Source of the DNA: Ralstonia sp. NFACC01 | GTDB lineage: Bacteria; Pseudomonadota; Gammaproteobacteria; Burkholderiales; Burkholderiaceae | DNA: 64,000 nt | Direction of reading: 5' to 3' | NCBI RefSeq assembly: GCF_900115545.1 | Contig: NZ_FOWV01000005.1 | Span: 1-64,000, forward strand | Shown: positions 16,121-24,880 of the stretch, in pieces | How the letters are laid out: every line of letters begins with the position of its first letter | Numbering within the stretch: the stretch's first letter is position 1 | Notes under the pieces: model-generated | What the model was told of the DNA's origin: nothing | The model's input: the letters and a program-made list of their open reading frames with translations, nothing else | Databases searched by the model: none | Position numbers and translations under genes: made by a program

Positions 16121-16738
16121 TCAGCCCACGTACAGCAGGATGCTGACGAACTGGCACGCGCTGCCCGCCAAGACGAAGAGGTGCCAGATGCCGTGGAAGT
16201 GCCGCACCTTCTCGTCAAAGAGGAAGAAGCCGATGCCGACCGTGTAAAGCGCGCCACCCGCCACCAGCCACCACAGGCCCGCGGCAGGCAGGGCGGCTGC
16301 CAACGGCCCCATGGCAATCAGCACCAGCCAGCCCATCACCACGTAGATCAGCAGCGAGAACAGGCGCGTGCGGTGGCCGATCCAGAGTTCCTGCGCAATG
16401 CCGATGGCCGCCAACGCCCAGTTGATGCCGAACAGCGCCCAGCCCCAGGGGCCGCGCAACGTAACGAGCGCAAACGGCGTGTAGCTACCGGCGATCAGCA
16501 GGTAGATGGCGCAATAGTCGAGCCGCTGGAAGATGCTTTTGGCCGGCCCGCGCAGGCTGTGATACAGCGTGGAGATGGTGTAGAGCAAGACGAGCGTCGT
16601 GCCGTAGACGACTGAGCTGACGACCTTCCACGCGTCGTGGTGGAGGGCGGACGACGTTACCAGAACGGCCATGCCAGCGGCGGCAAGGATGGCCCCGGCC
16701 AGGTGGCTGAAGCCGTTGAAACGTTCTCCCCGATACAT
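16121..16738 (-). CDS. Hemolysin III / TrhA (PAQR) family membrane protein
   Basis: A 205-residue polytopic inner-membrane protein with about seven hydrophobic segments. Family marks: the N-terminal RGERFNGFSHLAG with its conserved histidine, TLYHSL in the second or third helix, YDCAIYLLIAGSYTPF-like region (LDYCAIYLLIAGSYTPF here), and FHGIWHLFVLAGS near the end, giving the three conserved metal-site histidines of PAQR proteins. The hemolysin name is historical; members are linked to membrane fluidity or energetics, with no proven reaction. Start with GGAG nine bases upstream. It is divergent from arfB, 43 bases away. Confidence 0.88.
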   Translation of the reverse strand: MYRGERFNGFSHLAGAILAAAGMAVLVTSSALHHDAWKVVSSVVYGTTLVLLYTISTLYHSLRGPAKSIFQRLDYCAIYLLIAGSYTPFALVTLRGPWGWALFGINWALAAIGIAQELWIGHRTRLFSLLIYVVMGWLVLIAMGPLAAALPAAGLWWLVAGGALYTVGIGFFLFDEKVRHFHGIWHLFVLAGSACQFVSILLYVG

Positions 16739-16781
16739 ACGCTGATCTCCAGAAAAAACGGGTTCTCCCTACAATGCCCCA

Positions 16782-17216
16782 ATGCCCGGCACCGATCTCA
16801 AAATCACCCCCCAATTGTCTATTCCGGAGACCGAGCTGGTCGAGCGCTTTGTGCGCGCAAGCGGAGCGGGTGGGCAAAACGTCAACAAGGTATCGACGGC
16901 GGTGGAGTTGCGCTTTGACATCGCCCAATCGCCGTCGTTGCCGGACGCATTGCGCGCTCGCCTGTTGGGAAAGCGCGACCGCCGCTTGACCGATCAGGGC
17001 GTGATTGTGATTGATGCACAACGGTTTCGCACGCAGGACCGCAACCGCCAGGATGCCCGTGAACGTCTGGCCGCATTCATTGCGACGGGGCTTTCGGTGC
17101 CGAAGTCGCGGATCGCCACCAAGCCTACGCGCGCTTCCAAGACGCGCCGTCTGGAAGGCAAGCGCGCGCGTGGCGACGTCAAGCGTGGTCGCTCGGGCCG
17201 CCACTCGTGGGATTAA
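16782..17216 (+). CDS. arfB: Alternative ribosome-rescue peptidyl-tRNA hydrolase ArfB
   Basis: A 144-residue protein that frees stalled ribosomes by hydrolysing peptidyl-tRNA. It has the release-factor GGQ motif in SGAGGQNVNKVST (G30-Q32) and the long basic C-terminal tail (KTRRLEGKRARGDVKRGRSG) that ArfB/YaeJ inserts into the empty mRNA channel. These two traits, with the short length, separate it from true release factors. It stands alone between divergent and convergent neighbours. The start at MPGTDLKI has no strong Shine-Dalgarno sequence but fits family length. Confidence 0.9.
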   Translation: MPGTDLKITPQLSIPETELVERFVRASGAGGQNVNKVSTAVELRFDIAQSPSLPDALRARLLGKRDRRLTDQGVIVIDAQRFRTQDRNRQDARERLAAFIATGLSVPKSRIATKPTRASKTRRLEGKRARGDVKRGRSGRHSWD

Positions 17217-17237
17217 GCGCGTTGCTATGCGGGATCC

Positions 17238-18554
17238 TTACATCAGCCGTGTATCGCGCGTCTCGCGCATGCAGAGCACACCGATCAGGCTGACCACCGC
17301 GGCGGCCGACACATACATGCCTACCCAGCTCAGGCCACCTTGCTCGGCAAGCTTCTGCGCGATATACGGCGCAATCGACGCGCCGAGAATGCCGCCGAGG
17401 TTGTACGACACGCCGGCGCCGGTGTAGCGCACGTTGGTCGGGAACAGCTCCGGCAGCAGCGCGCCCATCGGCGCGAAGGTCACGCCCATCAGGAACAACT
17501 CGATGATGAGGAACAGCGCCACCAGCGGCGTCTGCCCGCTGCCCAGCAGCGGCGCCATCGCAAAGCCCGACAGAATGGCCGCGATGATGCCGACGATCAG
17601 CACCGGTTTGCGCCCAAAACGGTCCGACGCCCACGCCGACAGCGGCGTTGCCAGCCCCATGAACACCACTGCCAGGCACAGCAACCCCAGGAAGCTCGGG
17701 CGAGAGAAATGCAGCGTGCCCACGCCGTACGACAGCGAAAACACCGTCGAGATATAGAACAACGTGTAGCAGACCACCATCGCCAGCGCGCCCAGCAGCG
17801 TGGGCCACCAGTGGTGCGCCAGCAGCGTGGCGACCGGCACCTTCACGCGCTCCTGCCGGTCGATGGCGGCTTGGAAGGCCGGGGTCTCGGCGATCTTCAA
17901 TCGCACATACAAGCCCAGCGCCACGAGCACTGCGCTGACCAGGAACGGCACGCGCCAGCCCCAACTGCGGAACTGCTCGTCCGACAATGCGATGGCCAGC
18001 CCGAAGAAGAGACCGTTCGATGCCAGGAAGCCGACCGACGGGCCGAGCTGAGGAAACATGCCAAACCACGCGCGCTTGCCGGCCGGTGCATTTTCGGTGG
18101 CCAGCAGCGCCGCGCCGCCCCATTCACCGCCCAGGCCAATGCCCTGGCCAAAGCGCAGCACGCACAGGAGAATCGGTGCGAGCGTGCCGATGCTGTCGTA
18201 TCCCGGCACCAGGCCGATCAGCGTGGTTGAAATGCCCATCACCAGCAGTGACGCCACCAGCGTCGACTTGCGCCCGATGCGATCGCCAAAGTGGCCGAAC
18301 AGGAACGAGCCGATCGGTCGCGCAATGAACGCGATACCAAAGGTGACGAATGCCGACAGCGCTTGCGCCGTGGCAGACCCATGCGGAAAGAACACGGGGC
18401 CGATCACCAGCGCCGCGGCGGTCGCATAGACATAGAAATCGTAGAACTCGATGGCCGTGCCGATGAAGCTCGCAAAGACGATGCGCGAGCGGCTGGCGTC
18501 GGCCGTCGCGTCGGGGGCAGCGGGCGCCATGGTTGGAGAAGTCGAAGAGGACAT
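17238..18554 (-). CDS. MFS transporter, metabolite:H+ symporter type
   Basis: A 438-residue inner-membrane transporter of the major facilitator superfamily. The segment FIGTAIEFYDFYVYATAAAL near the N-terminus and FGHFGDRIGRKSTLV after helix 2 are typical of the metabolite:H+ symporter subfamily (ShiA, ProP, KgtP, citrate and alpha-ketoglutarate carriers). About twelve hydrophobic helices are visible. Start MSSSTSPT with GGAG upstream; the frame continues open 59 codons before it. No neighbouring catabolic gene hints at the substrate, which I leave open. Confidence 0.88.
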   Translation of the reverse strand: MSSSTSPTMAPAAPDATADASRSRIVFASFIGTAIEFYDFYVYATAAALVIGPVFFPHGSATAQALSAFVTFGIAFIARPIGSFLFGHFGDRIGRKSTLVASLLVMGISTTLIGLVPGYDSIGTLAPILLCVLRFGQGIGLGGEWGGAALLATENAPAGKRAWFGMFPQLGPSVGFLASNGLFFGLAIALSDEQFRSWGWRVPFLVSAVLVALGLYVRLKIAETPAFQAAIDRQERVKVPVATLLAHHWWPTLLGALAMVVCYTLFYISTVFSLSYGVGTLHFSRPSFLGLLCLAVVFMGLATPLSAWASDRFGRKPVLIVGIIAAILSGFAMAPLLGSGQTPLVALFLIIELFLMGVTFAPMGALLPELFPTNVRYTGAGVSYNLGGILGASIAPYIAQKLAEQGGLSWVGMYVSAAAVVSLIGVLCMRETRDTRLM

Positions 18555-18667
18555 GCGGGTCTCCGGTGAGGTTCGCGTTGTTGTCGTTATGAAGCGCCGC
18601 GCGTTGTTGTGTTGCCGTCTTGCTGTCCGGCGGCGGGCTCGATCGCAGAGCATAGCGCGCGGCCATG

Positions 18668-18692
18668 CAAAAAGGCACCCGAAGGTGCCTTC
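18668..18692 (-). terminator. Porin gene terminator
   Basis: Read on the minus strand, AAGGCACC-TTCG-GGTGCCTT followed by TTTGC, 48 bases past the porin stop codon. Clear intrinsic terminator with a UUCG tetraloop. Confidence 0.85.
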
Positions 18693-18739
18693 CTGCGCCC
18701 GCCAAGGAGAGGGGCGGCGGGCAAAAACCAAAGCGTGCG

Positions 18740-19921
18740 TCAGAACTTGTGGCGCACACCCACTGCCACACCGACTTGGTTATCCGAGTTCGGCGTGATG
18801 AAGTACGTCTGCGATGCCGCCGGCAGATAGCCCACCGATGTCTGCGCGCCCGTTGCCGGGTTGGTCGCGTAGCCGATCGAATCCCAGTTCAGCGAACCAT
18901 TGCGCGAATACGCGGCCGTCAGGTACACGTCGGTGCGCTTCGAGAAGTTGTAGTCGGCGATGAAGTTCCACTGCTGCGGGTTGCGCGGGTTGATGGTGGC
19001 GCCGCCGATGGTCGCTTCCTTGATGTTGTCGTAGTAGTACGACAGCGTCAGGCCGAGTGCCGGGGTTGCCTGGTAGTTCACGCCCAGCCAGTACAGATCA
19101 TCGCGGTGCGGCGTCAGTGCGGCTGCGGCGCCGCTGGAAGGCGCTTCGGTGTTGCCGTAGCGGAAGCCTGCCATCACCTTGACGGGGCCCGTGGTGTAGC
19201 TGGCCGCAATGGCGGCGCGTTTGTCACGGGCATATTCGTTGCCGCCCGACAGGCCCAGGGCTTCTGCGGCCGTCAGCACCTTCACTTCGTCATATGCGAC
19301 ACCCAAGCCAAACGGGCCAGCGAAGTAGTTCGCGCCGGCGCCGTAGGCCGAATTGGCCGTGTTGCTGCCCGTGCGCTCGCCGAACGACCAGTGGGCTTCG
19401 ACCGTCAACGGGCCGAACGTGGCGCCGTACTTGATCATGTTGTCTTCGCGGAAGTTCGCGCCCAGCAGGCCGACCACCGGCTCCCACTGCGTGGCGTACC
19501 CGCTCGGCGAGAAGTTCGCCATCATGTCGAAGATCGTCGTGTACTGACGACCCAGCGTGATCTTGCCCCAGTTGCCTTGCAAGCCAACAAACGCCTGCCG
19601 GCCGAACAGGCGGCCACCTTGCTGCAGCGTGCCGGTGTCCATGCCGAAACCTGATTCCAGCACGAACAGACCCTTGAGCCCGCCGCCGATGTCTTCAACG
19701 CCGCGCAAGCCCCAACGGTTGGAAGACAGCCCGCCTGCCTGCATTGCAAGGCGCGAACCGCTGCTGCCCGGAATGGCGACGCCTGCCGCCGTTACGTTCT
19801 GCTCGTGGTTGACATACTCGACGTTCGCGTCGACCACGCCATACAGCGTCACACTCGACTGAGCCTGCGCAACACCCGCAAACGTGCCCAGCACTGCCAA
19901 TGCCAGCAGCGATTTCTTCAT
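18740..19921 (-). CDS. Gram-negative porin
   Basis: A 393-residue outer-membrane general porin of the Burkholderia/Ralstonia type (Porin_4). The signal peptide MKKSLLALAVLGTFAGVAQA is followed by QSSVTLYGVVDANVEYV, the standard first strand of the barrel, and the protein ends GVAVGVRHKF with the C-terminal phenylalanine recognised by the BAM machinery. Other family blocks include SNRWGLRGVEDIGGGLKG and FGRQAFVGLQGNWGKITLGRQ. Ribosome site GGAG upstream. An inverted repeat about 135 bases upstream of the start may be a regulator site. Confidence 0.95.
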   Translation of the reverse strand: MKKSLLALAVLGTFAGVAQAQSSVTLYGVVDANVEYVNHEQNVTAAGVAIPGSSGSRLAMQAGGLSSNRWGLRGVEDIGGGLKGLFVLESGFGMDTGTLQQGGRLFGRQAFVGLQGNWGKITLGRQYTTIFDMMANFSPSGYATQWEPVVGLLGANFREDNMIKYGATFGPLTVEAHWSFGERTGSNTANSAYGAGANYFAGPFGLGVAYDEVKVLTAAEALGLSGGNEYARDKRAAIAASYTTGPVKVMAGFRYGNTEAPSSGAAAALTPHRDDLYWLGVNYQATPALGLTLSYYYDNIKEATIGGATINPRNPQQWNFIADYNFSKRTDVYLTAAYSRNGSLNWDSIGYATNPATGAQTSVGYLPAASQTYFITPNSDNQVGVAVGVRHKF

Positions 19922-20301
19922 CGGTCGGTCTCCAGATCTTTATTTATTGAGTTCGGTGGCAGGCAGACCCTCCGTTCTTGTCTTCCCGCCCCATGACTTT
20001 CAATCGAAGTCGCTGACTAATGTAGCAACGCGATACTGGGCTCGGTCGAAATTTGCGAACGAATGTTCGTAAACGCGCGTTTGCTGTCTGATCCCGGCAA
20101 CAGGCTGTTTCCGAATTTGAAATAGATCGGCGATGAGCGCGCTTGATTCGTTGCGGTTTTAGATGCGATCCGCGCGCCAACAGGGTTATCCCGTACAGTA
20201 GTGTTTGGTCAACCCGCTTCTGACCGGACGCAAGGTCCCGCGCAGCGTCGGCTTTACAATGGCGATCGCGCCGCACGCCATTGTCGGCGGTGCCCGTACC
20301 T
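19922..20301. other. Intergenic region between divergent porin and coq7, with an inverted repeat
   Basis: 380 bases without a gene. The clear element is CGAAC-GAAT-GTTCG (20056-20069), which extends to 9-base arms with one mismatch (TTTGCGAAC / GTTCGTAAA). It resembles operators of TetR-family regulators, but no regulator can be named. The porin promoter must lie here; I could not fix a convincing -35/-10 pair. Confidence 0.5.
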
Positions 20302-20952
20302 ATGCTCGACCGCTTCATCCCCGAATTCGACCGCGCCCTGCGCGCTGTGGCAGGCGTCACCCGCGCCAGCCGACCGAACCCTGCTGACGCCGTTATCGTG
20401 TCCACCTCCGCGGATAGGGTCGACAACGCGACCAAGCTTTCCGAGGCCGACCGCCGCCATGCCGCCGGCCTGATGCGCGTGAACCATGTTGGCGAAGTCT
20501 GCGCGCAGGCCCTATACCAGGGGCAAGCGCTGTTTGCCCGGGACCCGGCCATCCGAGCCCAGCTTGACGAAGCCGCACGCGAAGAAGAAGACCATCTCGC
20601 CTGGTGCGCCCAGCGCCTGCAGGAATTGAACGACCGCCCGAGCCTGCTCAATCCGCTGTGGTACGCCGGCGCTTTCGCGATCGGCGCGGTGGCCGGACGC
20701 CTCGGCGACAAGATCAGCCTCGGCTTCGTCGCCGAGACCGAGCGCCAGGTCGAGCATCACCTCGACGGTCATCTCGATACATTGCCCGAACAGGACACCC
20801 GCTCGCGCGCCATCGTCGCCCAGATGCGCGACGACGAAATCCGCCACGGCGACAACGCGCGCCAAGCCGGCGGCATTGATCTGCCTGCGCCGATCCGCCA
20901 AACCATGCGTGCCGCGTCACGCGTCATGACCACCGCCGCCTATCGCATCTGA
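20302..20952 (+). CDS. coq7: Demethoxyubiquinone hydroxylase (Coq7 family)
   Basis: A 216-residue di-iron monooxygenase acting in ubiquinone synthesis, hydroxylating the demethoxyubiquinol intermediate at the membrane. Di-iron motifs: REEEDHLAW (E95, H98) in the first half and [12 protein letters not shown] (E179, H182) in the second, plus [17 protein letters not shown]. The ATG at MLDRFIPEF was chosen; a TTG seven codons upstream is in frame. It is monocistronic and precedes the dcw cluster in the same direction. Ubiquinone supply is also served by ispB in this window. Confidence 0.9.
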   Translation: MLDRFIPEFDRALRAVAGVTRASRPNPADAVIVSTSADRVDNATKLSEADRRHAAGLMRVNHVGEVCAQALYQGQALFARDPAIRAQLDEAAREEEDHLAWCAQRLQELNDRPSLLNPLWYAGAFAIGAVAGRLGDKISLGFVAETERQVEHHLDGHLDTLPEQDTRSRAIVAQMRDDEIRHGDNARQAGGIDLPAPIRQTMRAASRVMTTAAYRI

Positions 20953-21196
20953 CGCACGTGTGGCGGGTCGACGACCCGGCGACACGGCGCACGCTCCTCC
21001 ATTCGCCCGAGCTTTGCTGCCTGCGGTTTGTACCCTCTTACGAGGGCGCGGCCGCTCGCTGTTCTCTCACGTGGTTTCTGCATAAACCACGCTATCTCCT
21101 TCATTTGATTGGGAAAAGTGCCTTGGCTGCTCCGGGGGGATGCGCTAAGTCATTGTTCTGATTGCAAATTTTCCGTCTCGCAGCCCTTCGCAAGCC
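20953..21196. other. coq7-mraZ spacer with two hairpins
   Basis: The first 244 bases of a 382-base gap. CCCTC-TTAC-GAGGG (21032-21045) and the perfect CGTGGTTT-CTGCAT-AAACCACG (21070-21091) can form hairpins; the second is followed by CTATCTCCTTCATTT and may end the coq7 transcript. No open frame with coding character is seen. Confidence 0.5.
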
Positions 21197-21225
21197 TTGA
21201 CCGCCTAAAGTCGTTCCTCTAAAGT
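21197..21225 (+). promoter_or_regulatory. Putative dcw cluster promoter (PmraZ)
   Basis: TTGACC (21197-21202), a 17-base spacer, and TAAAGT (21220-21225) form a reasonable sigma-70 promoter. Transcription would start near 21232, about 100 bases before mraZ. The -10 overlaps the first MraZ box, fitting autorepression. Confidence 0.5.
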
Positions 21226-21257
21226 GGGAAACAGTGTCAGAAAGTGTAGTTTTGTGG
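21221..21257 (+). promoter_or_regulatory. MraZ-binding repeat array (four boxes)
   Basis: Four heptamers begin at 21221, 21231, 21241 and 21251: AAAGTGG, ACAGTGT, AAAGTGT, TTTGTGG. The exact 10-base phasing puts GTG on one face of the helix. This matches the reported MraZ target AAAGTG(T/G) with N3 spacers upstream of mraZ operons. Binding by this MraZ is inferred. Confidence 0.75.
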
Positions 21258-21334
21258 TTTAAAGAGGCCGTTTGCAGGCCAGTTGACGGCAAGGTGAGTG
21301 GCGATCGAATCGCCACACGGAGAGAGAAACCAAC

Positions 21335-21763
21335 GTGTTCCAGGGTGCGTCGGCGCTAACGCTGGATGCCAAAGGGCGGATGTCCATTCCGTCTCGGCAC
21401 CGCGAAGCGCTCCAGCTGCAGGCCGAGGGCCGGGTGACTGTGACCAAGCACCCGGACGGTTGCCTCATGCTGTTTCCGCGCCCCGAGTGGGAACGCTTTC
21501 GCGAGCGCATCGCTGCGCTGCCGATGGAAGCCCACTGGTGGAAACGGATCTTCCTGGGCAGCGCCGCAGATGTCGAACTCGATACCGCCGGCCGCGTCCT
21601 CATTACCCCAGAACTGCGCACGGCTGCCTCCCTGGAACGTGACGTGATGCTGCTCGGCATGGGCAGCCACTTCGAAGTCTGGGACGCCGCCACGTACACC
21701 GCGAAGGAGCAAGCCGCCATGGCGCAAGGCATGCCCGACGCCCTCAAGAATTTCTCCTTTTGA
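21335..21763 (+). CDS. mraZ: Transcriptional regulator MraZ
   Basis: A 142-residue DNA-binding protein that represses the division and cell wall cluster it heads. Two tandem SpoVT-AbrB-like half-domains are visible, each with the family's core: [15 protein letters not shown] (about 10-24) and [14 protein letters not shown] (about 82-95). The start codon is GTG, preceded by GGAGAGAG. The stop is nine bases before rsmH. Four matching boxes in its own upstream region point to autoregulation. Confidence 0.95.
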   Translation: MFQGASALTLDAKGRMSIPSRHREALQLQAEGRVTVTKHPDGCLMLFPRPEWERFRERIAALPMEAHWWKRIFLGSAADVELDTAGRVLITPELRTAASLERDVMLLGMGSHFEVWDAATYTAKEQAAMAQGMPDALKNFSF

Positions 21764-21772
21764 TGACGCACG

Positions 21773-22732
21773 ATGACAACCCAAGCCAGTACGGGACTGC
21801 GCCATCAGACGGTGCTCTTAGACGAAGCGGTCGACGCGCTCATCTGGCGCGACGACGGCCTCTATATCGATGGAACCTTCGGGAGAGGCGGGCACAGCCG
21901 GCTCATCCTGGAACGGCTGGGGCCCGGCGGCAGACTTGTCGCCTTCGACAAGGACCCGGCAGCAATCACCGAAGCGGGCACCGTAGAGGATGCCCGCTTC
22001 GCTATTGAGCATGACAGCTTCGCGCAGATGGCCCAGTGCCTGGACGCGCGTGGCGTGGAGCGAGTGGCCGGCGTGCTGCTCGATCTCGGCATCAGCTCGC
22101 CGCAGATCGACGAAGGCGCACGTGGCTTCTCGTTCCGGATGGATGGCCCGCTCGACATGCGGATGGACACCACGCGCGGCATCACCGCAGCCCAATGGCT
22201 GGCCGAGGCTGATGAGCGCGACATTGCGAGGGTGATACGGGACTATGGGGAAGAACGGTTTGCTGTACAGATTGCAAAGGCGATTGTTGCTCGCCGGGGC
22301 CAATCCGGGGATCGAGGTCCTCTCGATCGCACATCCGAGCTTGCCGCGCTCGTGGCGCAAGCCGTCAAAACACGCGAGAAGGGCCAAGACCCTGCGACCC
22401 GCACCTTTCAAGCTTTACGGATTCACGTCAATCAAGAGCTTGCGGACCTCGAAACCGGTCTGAAGGCCGCTTTTGAACGCCTGGAACAGGGGGGACGTCT
22501 CGTCGTGATCAGCTTCCATTCGCTGGAAGACCGCATCGTCAAGCGCTTCATGCAGGCCTTGGCGCGCCCGGAGCAATCCGCCGCGCCGGAACTGCGTCGG
22601 GCGCCGCTGCGTGCGCATGAATTGCCGGCGCCGCAGTTGCGCCTGCTTGGCCGCGTGAAGCCGTCGGAGGCCGAGGTGTCGGCCAACCCGCGTGCGCGCT
22701 CGGCCATCATGCGCGTGGCCGAGCGTTGCTGA
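21773..22732 (+). CDS. rsmH: 16S rRNA (cytosine-1402-N4)-methyltransferase
   Basis: A 319-residue S-adenosylmethionine-dependent enzyme that methylates N4 of C1402 in 16S rRNA at the ribosomal P site. The SAM motif [12 protein letters not shown] (about 31-42) is followed by FDKDPAA; the family signatures [20 protein letters not shown] and HSLEDRIVK are both present. Length is normal. It follows mraZ closely and is part of the dcw transcript, as in most bacteria. Confidence 0.95.
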   Translation: MTTQASTGLRHQTVLLDEAVDALIWRDDGLYIDGTFGRGGHSRLILERLGPGGRLVAFDKDPAAITEAGTVEDARFAIEHDSFAQMAQCLDARGVERVAGVLLDLGISSPQIDEGARGFSFRMDGPLDMRMDTTRGITAAQWLAEADERDIARVIRDYGEERFAVQIAKAIVARRGQSGDRGPLDRTSELAALVAQAVKTREKGQDPATRTFQALRIHVNQELADLETGLKAAFERLEQGGRLVVISFHSLEDRIVKRFMQALARPEQSAAPELRRAPLRAHELPAPQLRLLGRVKPSEAEVSANPRARSAIMRVAERC

Positions 22733-22751
22733 GCCGACGGAGCCGCACGCC

Positions 22752-23096
22752 ATGAACCGCCTGAACATGTTCCTGCTGACCGCGCTGGTGCTGTGTGCGC
22801 TGTCGCTGGTCAACGCACAGCATCAGGCGCGGCAACTGTTTGTCGCGCTGGATCGCGCGCAGGCGGAAGAGAAGCAACTCAACACCGATTGGTCGCGTCT
22901 GCAATATGAGCAGAGCGCGCTGGGCAAGAGCGCTCGCATTGCCGACATCGCGAGCAGGCAGTTGAAGATGTCGCCCGCACAGGCGGGTCGCACGCAGTAT
23001 CTGCAGGGGTTTGCCGATTTGCCGACAGCAGGGGGGGGCTCCGGGGCGTCCTCGGCGGCGGCGAGCGCGCCCACGGCTTCCGGAGTACAGCCATGA
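22752..23096 (+). CDS. ftsL: Cell division protein FtsL
   Basis: A 114-residue bitopic membrane protein of the divisome: short cytoplasmic N-terminus, one membrane helix (about 7-22, MFLLTALVLCALSLVNA), then a periplasmic coiled-coil region (LFVALDRAQAEEKQLNTDW) that pairs with FtsB and supports FtsQ and FtsW/FtsI. The C-terminal tail is Gly/Ala/Ser-rich. Identified mainly by position, size and topology, since FtsL sequences vary. Its stop overlaps the ftsI start by four bases. Confidence 0.88.
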   Translation: MNRLNMFLLTALVLCALSLVNAQHQARQLFVALDRAQAEEKQLNTDWSRLQYEQSALGKSARIADIASRQLKMSPAQAGRTQYLQGFADLPTAGGGSGASSAAASAPTASGVQP

Positions 23097-24880
23097 GCGG
23101 CGCACGCAAATCCAACGGCACCACGGCGCGCGCGCGCCTGGGCCAGTTTTCCGCCAGCCCCGTGCTGGGCCTGCGCCTGCCGATGTGGCGCTCTAAGCTG
23201 GTCGTGTTCCTGATGTTCTCGGCCTTCCTGGCGCTGATCGGTCGCGCGCTGTGGATTCAAGGCCCCGGCAACCGCTTCTATGAAGCCGAGGGCAAGAAGC
23301 GCTTCCAGCGCACGCTGGAGTTGCCCGCCACGCGCGGCAAGATTCTCGATCGCAATGGTCTGGTGCTGGCCACGAGCCTGCCGGTGAAGGCCATCTGGGC
23401 CGTGCCCGAAGACGTGCCCAACAACGTGCCTGGCGAAGACATGAAGAAGCTCGCCAAGCTGCTCGGCATGAACAACAAGGAGCTTTCGGGCAAGCTGGGC
23501 GAAGACAAGGGCTTCGTCTACCTCAAGCGTCAGGTGCTGCCCGAGGTGGCCGACCAGATTGCCGCGCTGAAGATCGATGGCATCTATCAGACGCGTGAAT
23601 ACAAGCGCTTCTACCCGGAAGGCGAGGCGATGGCGCACATCGTCGGTTTCACCAACGTCGAGGACAAAGGCCAGGAAGGCATGGAGCTGGCGCGCGAGTC
23701 CGACCTCGCCGGTGCCGCCGGACAGCGTCAGGTGATCAAGGATCGGCTGGGCCGCGTGGTGGAAGACGTGGGCGTGCTCAAGGCTCCGCGTGATGGGCAT
23801 GATCAGACGCTGTCGATCGACGCCAAGATCCAGTACCTGACCTTCAATGAACTGAAGGCCGCCATCGAGCGTACCCACGCAAAGGCCGCCAGTGCGATCG
23901 TTCTGGACGCCCAGACCGGCGAGGTGCTGGCACTCGCCAACTACCCGACCTACAACCCGAACGACCGCACCCGCCTGTCTGGCGAGCAACTGCGTAACCG
24001 CGTGCTGACCGACACCTTCGAGCCCGGCTCGATGATGAAGCCGGTCACCATCAGCCTCGCGTTGCAGCTCAAGCGCGTGACGCCCACTACGCTGGTGCAG
24101 ACCAACGGCAAATACAATTTTGAAGGCGCGACCATTTCCGATACCGGCAACTACGGCACGCTGACGGTCGCCCAGGTGATCCAGCACTCCAGCAACATCG
24201 GTACGACCAAGATCGCGATGATGCTCAAGCCGCAGGAAATGTGGGACATGTTCACCAGTGTGGGCTTGGGGCAGGCACCGAAGATCGGCTTCCCGGGCGC
24301 GGTGGCGGGGCGGCTGCGGCCGGCAAACAAATGGCGCCGCATCGAGCAGGCGACCATGTCGTACGGCTACGGCCTGTCGGTGTCGCTGTTCCAGATTGCG
24401 CATGCGTACACCATCTTTGCGCACGATGGCGAGCTGATTCCGATCACCATGTACCGCACCGACGGCCAGCCGCCGCAGGGCGAGCGCGTGATCTCGCCGG
24501 AGGTGGCGCGGCAGGTCCGTCAGATGCTCGAGACGGTGACGGCGCCCGGCGGTACCGCACCGCAGGCCCAGGTGATGGGCTATCGCGTCGGCGGCAAGAC
24601 CGGCACGGCGTGGAAGCACACCGGGCGCGGCTATGACCGCTCGAAGTATCGCGCCTCGTTTATTGGTCTGGCGCCGATGTCGAACCCGCGCATCATCGTG
24701 GCGGTGAGCGTGGATGAGCCCACTGTGGGTAACCGCTACGGTGGCGGCGCCGCCGGTCCGGTGTTTTCGCAGATCGTGGGCGGCACCTTGCGCGCGTTGA
24801 ACGTGCCGCCGGATTCGCCGGTGCGTCAGCTCGTGATGACGCCGGACGTGCCGGAAGAGCCGGTGGGAGGGCTGCAATGA
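23093..24880 (+). CDS. ftsI: Peptidoglycan D,D-transpeptidase FtsI (PBP3)
   Basis: A 595-residue class B penicillin-binding protein that cross-links septal peptidoglycan. One N-terminal membrane anchor (about 35-52), a dimerisation/pedestal domain with RGKILDRNGLVLA, then the transpeptidase domain with all three active-site motifs: S313-M-M-K316 in FEPGSMMKP, SSN in IQHSSNIGTT, and KTG in GGKTGTAWKH. It overlaps ftsL and murE by four bases each. It works with FtsW, encoded in the same cluster. Confidence 0.96.
   Translation: MSGARKSNGTTARARLGQFSASPVLGLRLPMWRSKLVVFLMFSAFLALIGRALWIQGPGNRFYEAEGKKRFQRTLELPATRGKILDRNGLVLATSLPVKAIWAVPEDVPNNVPGEDMKKLAKLLGMNNKELSGKLGEDKGFVYLKRQVLPEVADQIAALKIDGIYQTREYKRFYPEGEAMAHIVGFTNVEDKGQEGMELARESDLAGAAGQRQVIKDRLGRVVEDVGVLKAPRDGHDQTLSIDAKIQYLTFNELKAAIERTHAKAASAIVLDAQTGEVLALANYPTYNPNDRTRLSGEQLRNRVLTDTFEPGSMMKPVTISLALQLKRVTPTTLVQTNGKYNFEGATISDTGNYGTLTVAQVIQHSSNIGTTKIAMMLKPQEMWDMFTSVGLGQAPKIGFPGAVAGRLRPANKWRRIEQATMSYGYGLSVSLFQIAHAYTIFAHDGELIPITMYRTDGQPPQGERVISPEVARQVRQMLETVTAPGGTAPQAQVMGYRVGGKTGTAWKHTGRGYDRSKYRASFIGLAPMSNPRIIVAVSVDEPTVGNRYGGGAAGPVFSQIVGGTLRALNVPPDSPVRQLVMTPDVPEEPVGGLQ

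Noticed and set aside
22823-24877. A 684-codon minus-strand open frame opposite ftsL and ftsI
   Set aside because: Composition is His/Arg/Gln-rich with no recognisable motif; ftsI on the other strand has all active-site motifs. Same reasoning for other long antisense frames opposite murE, murF, murD, secA, argJ and pilB.
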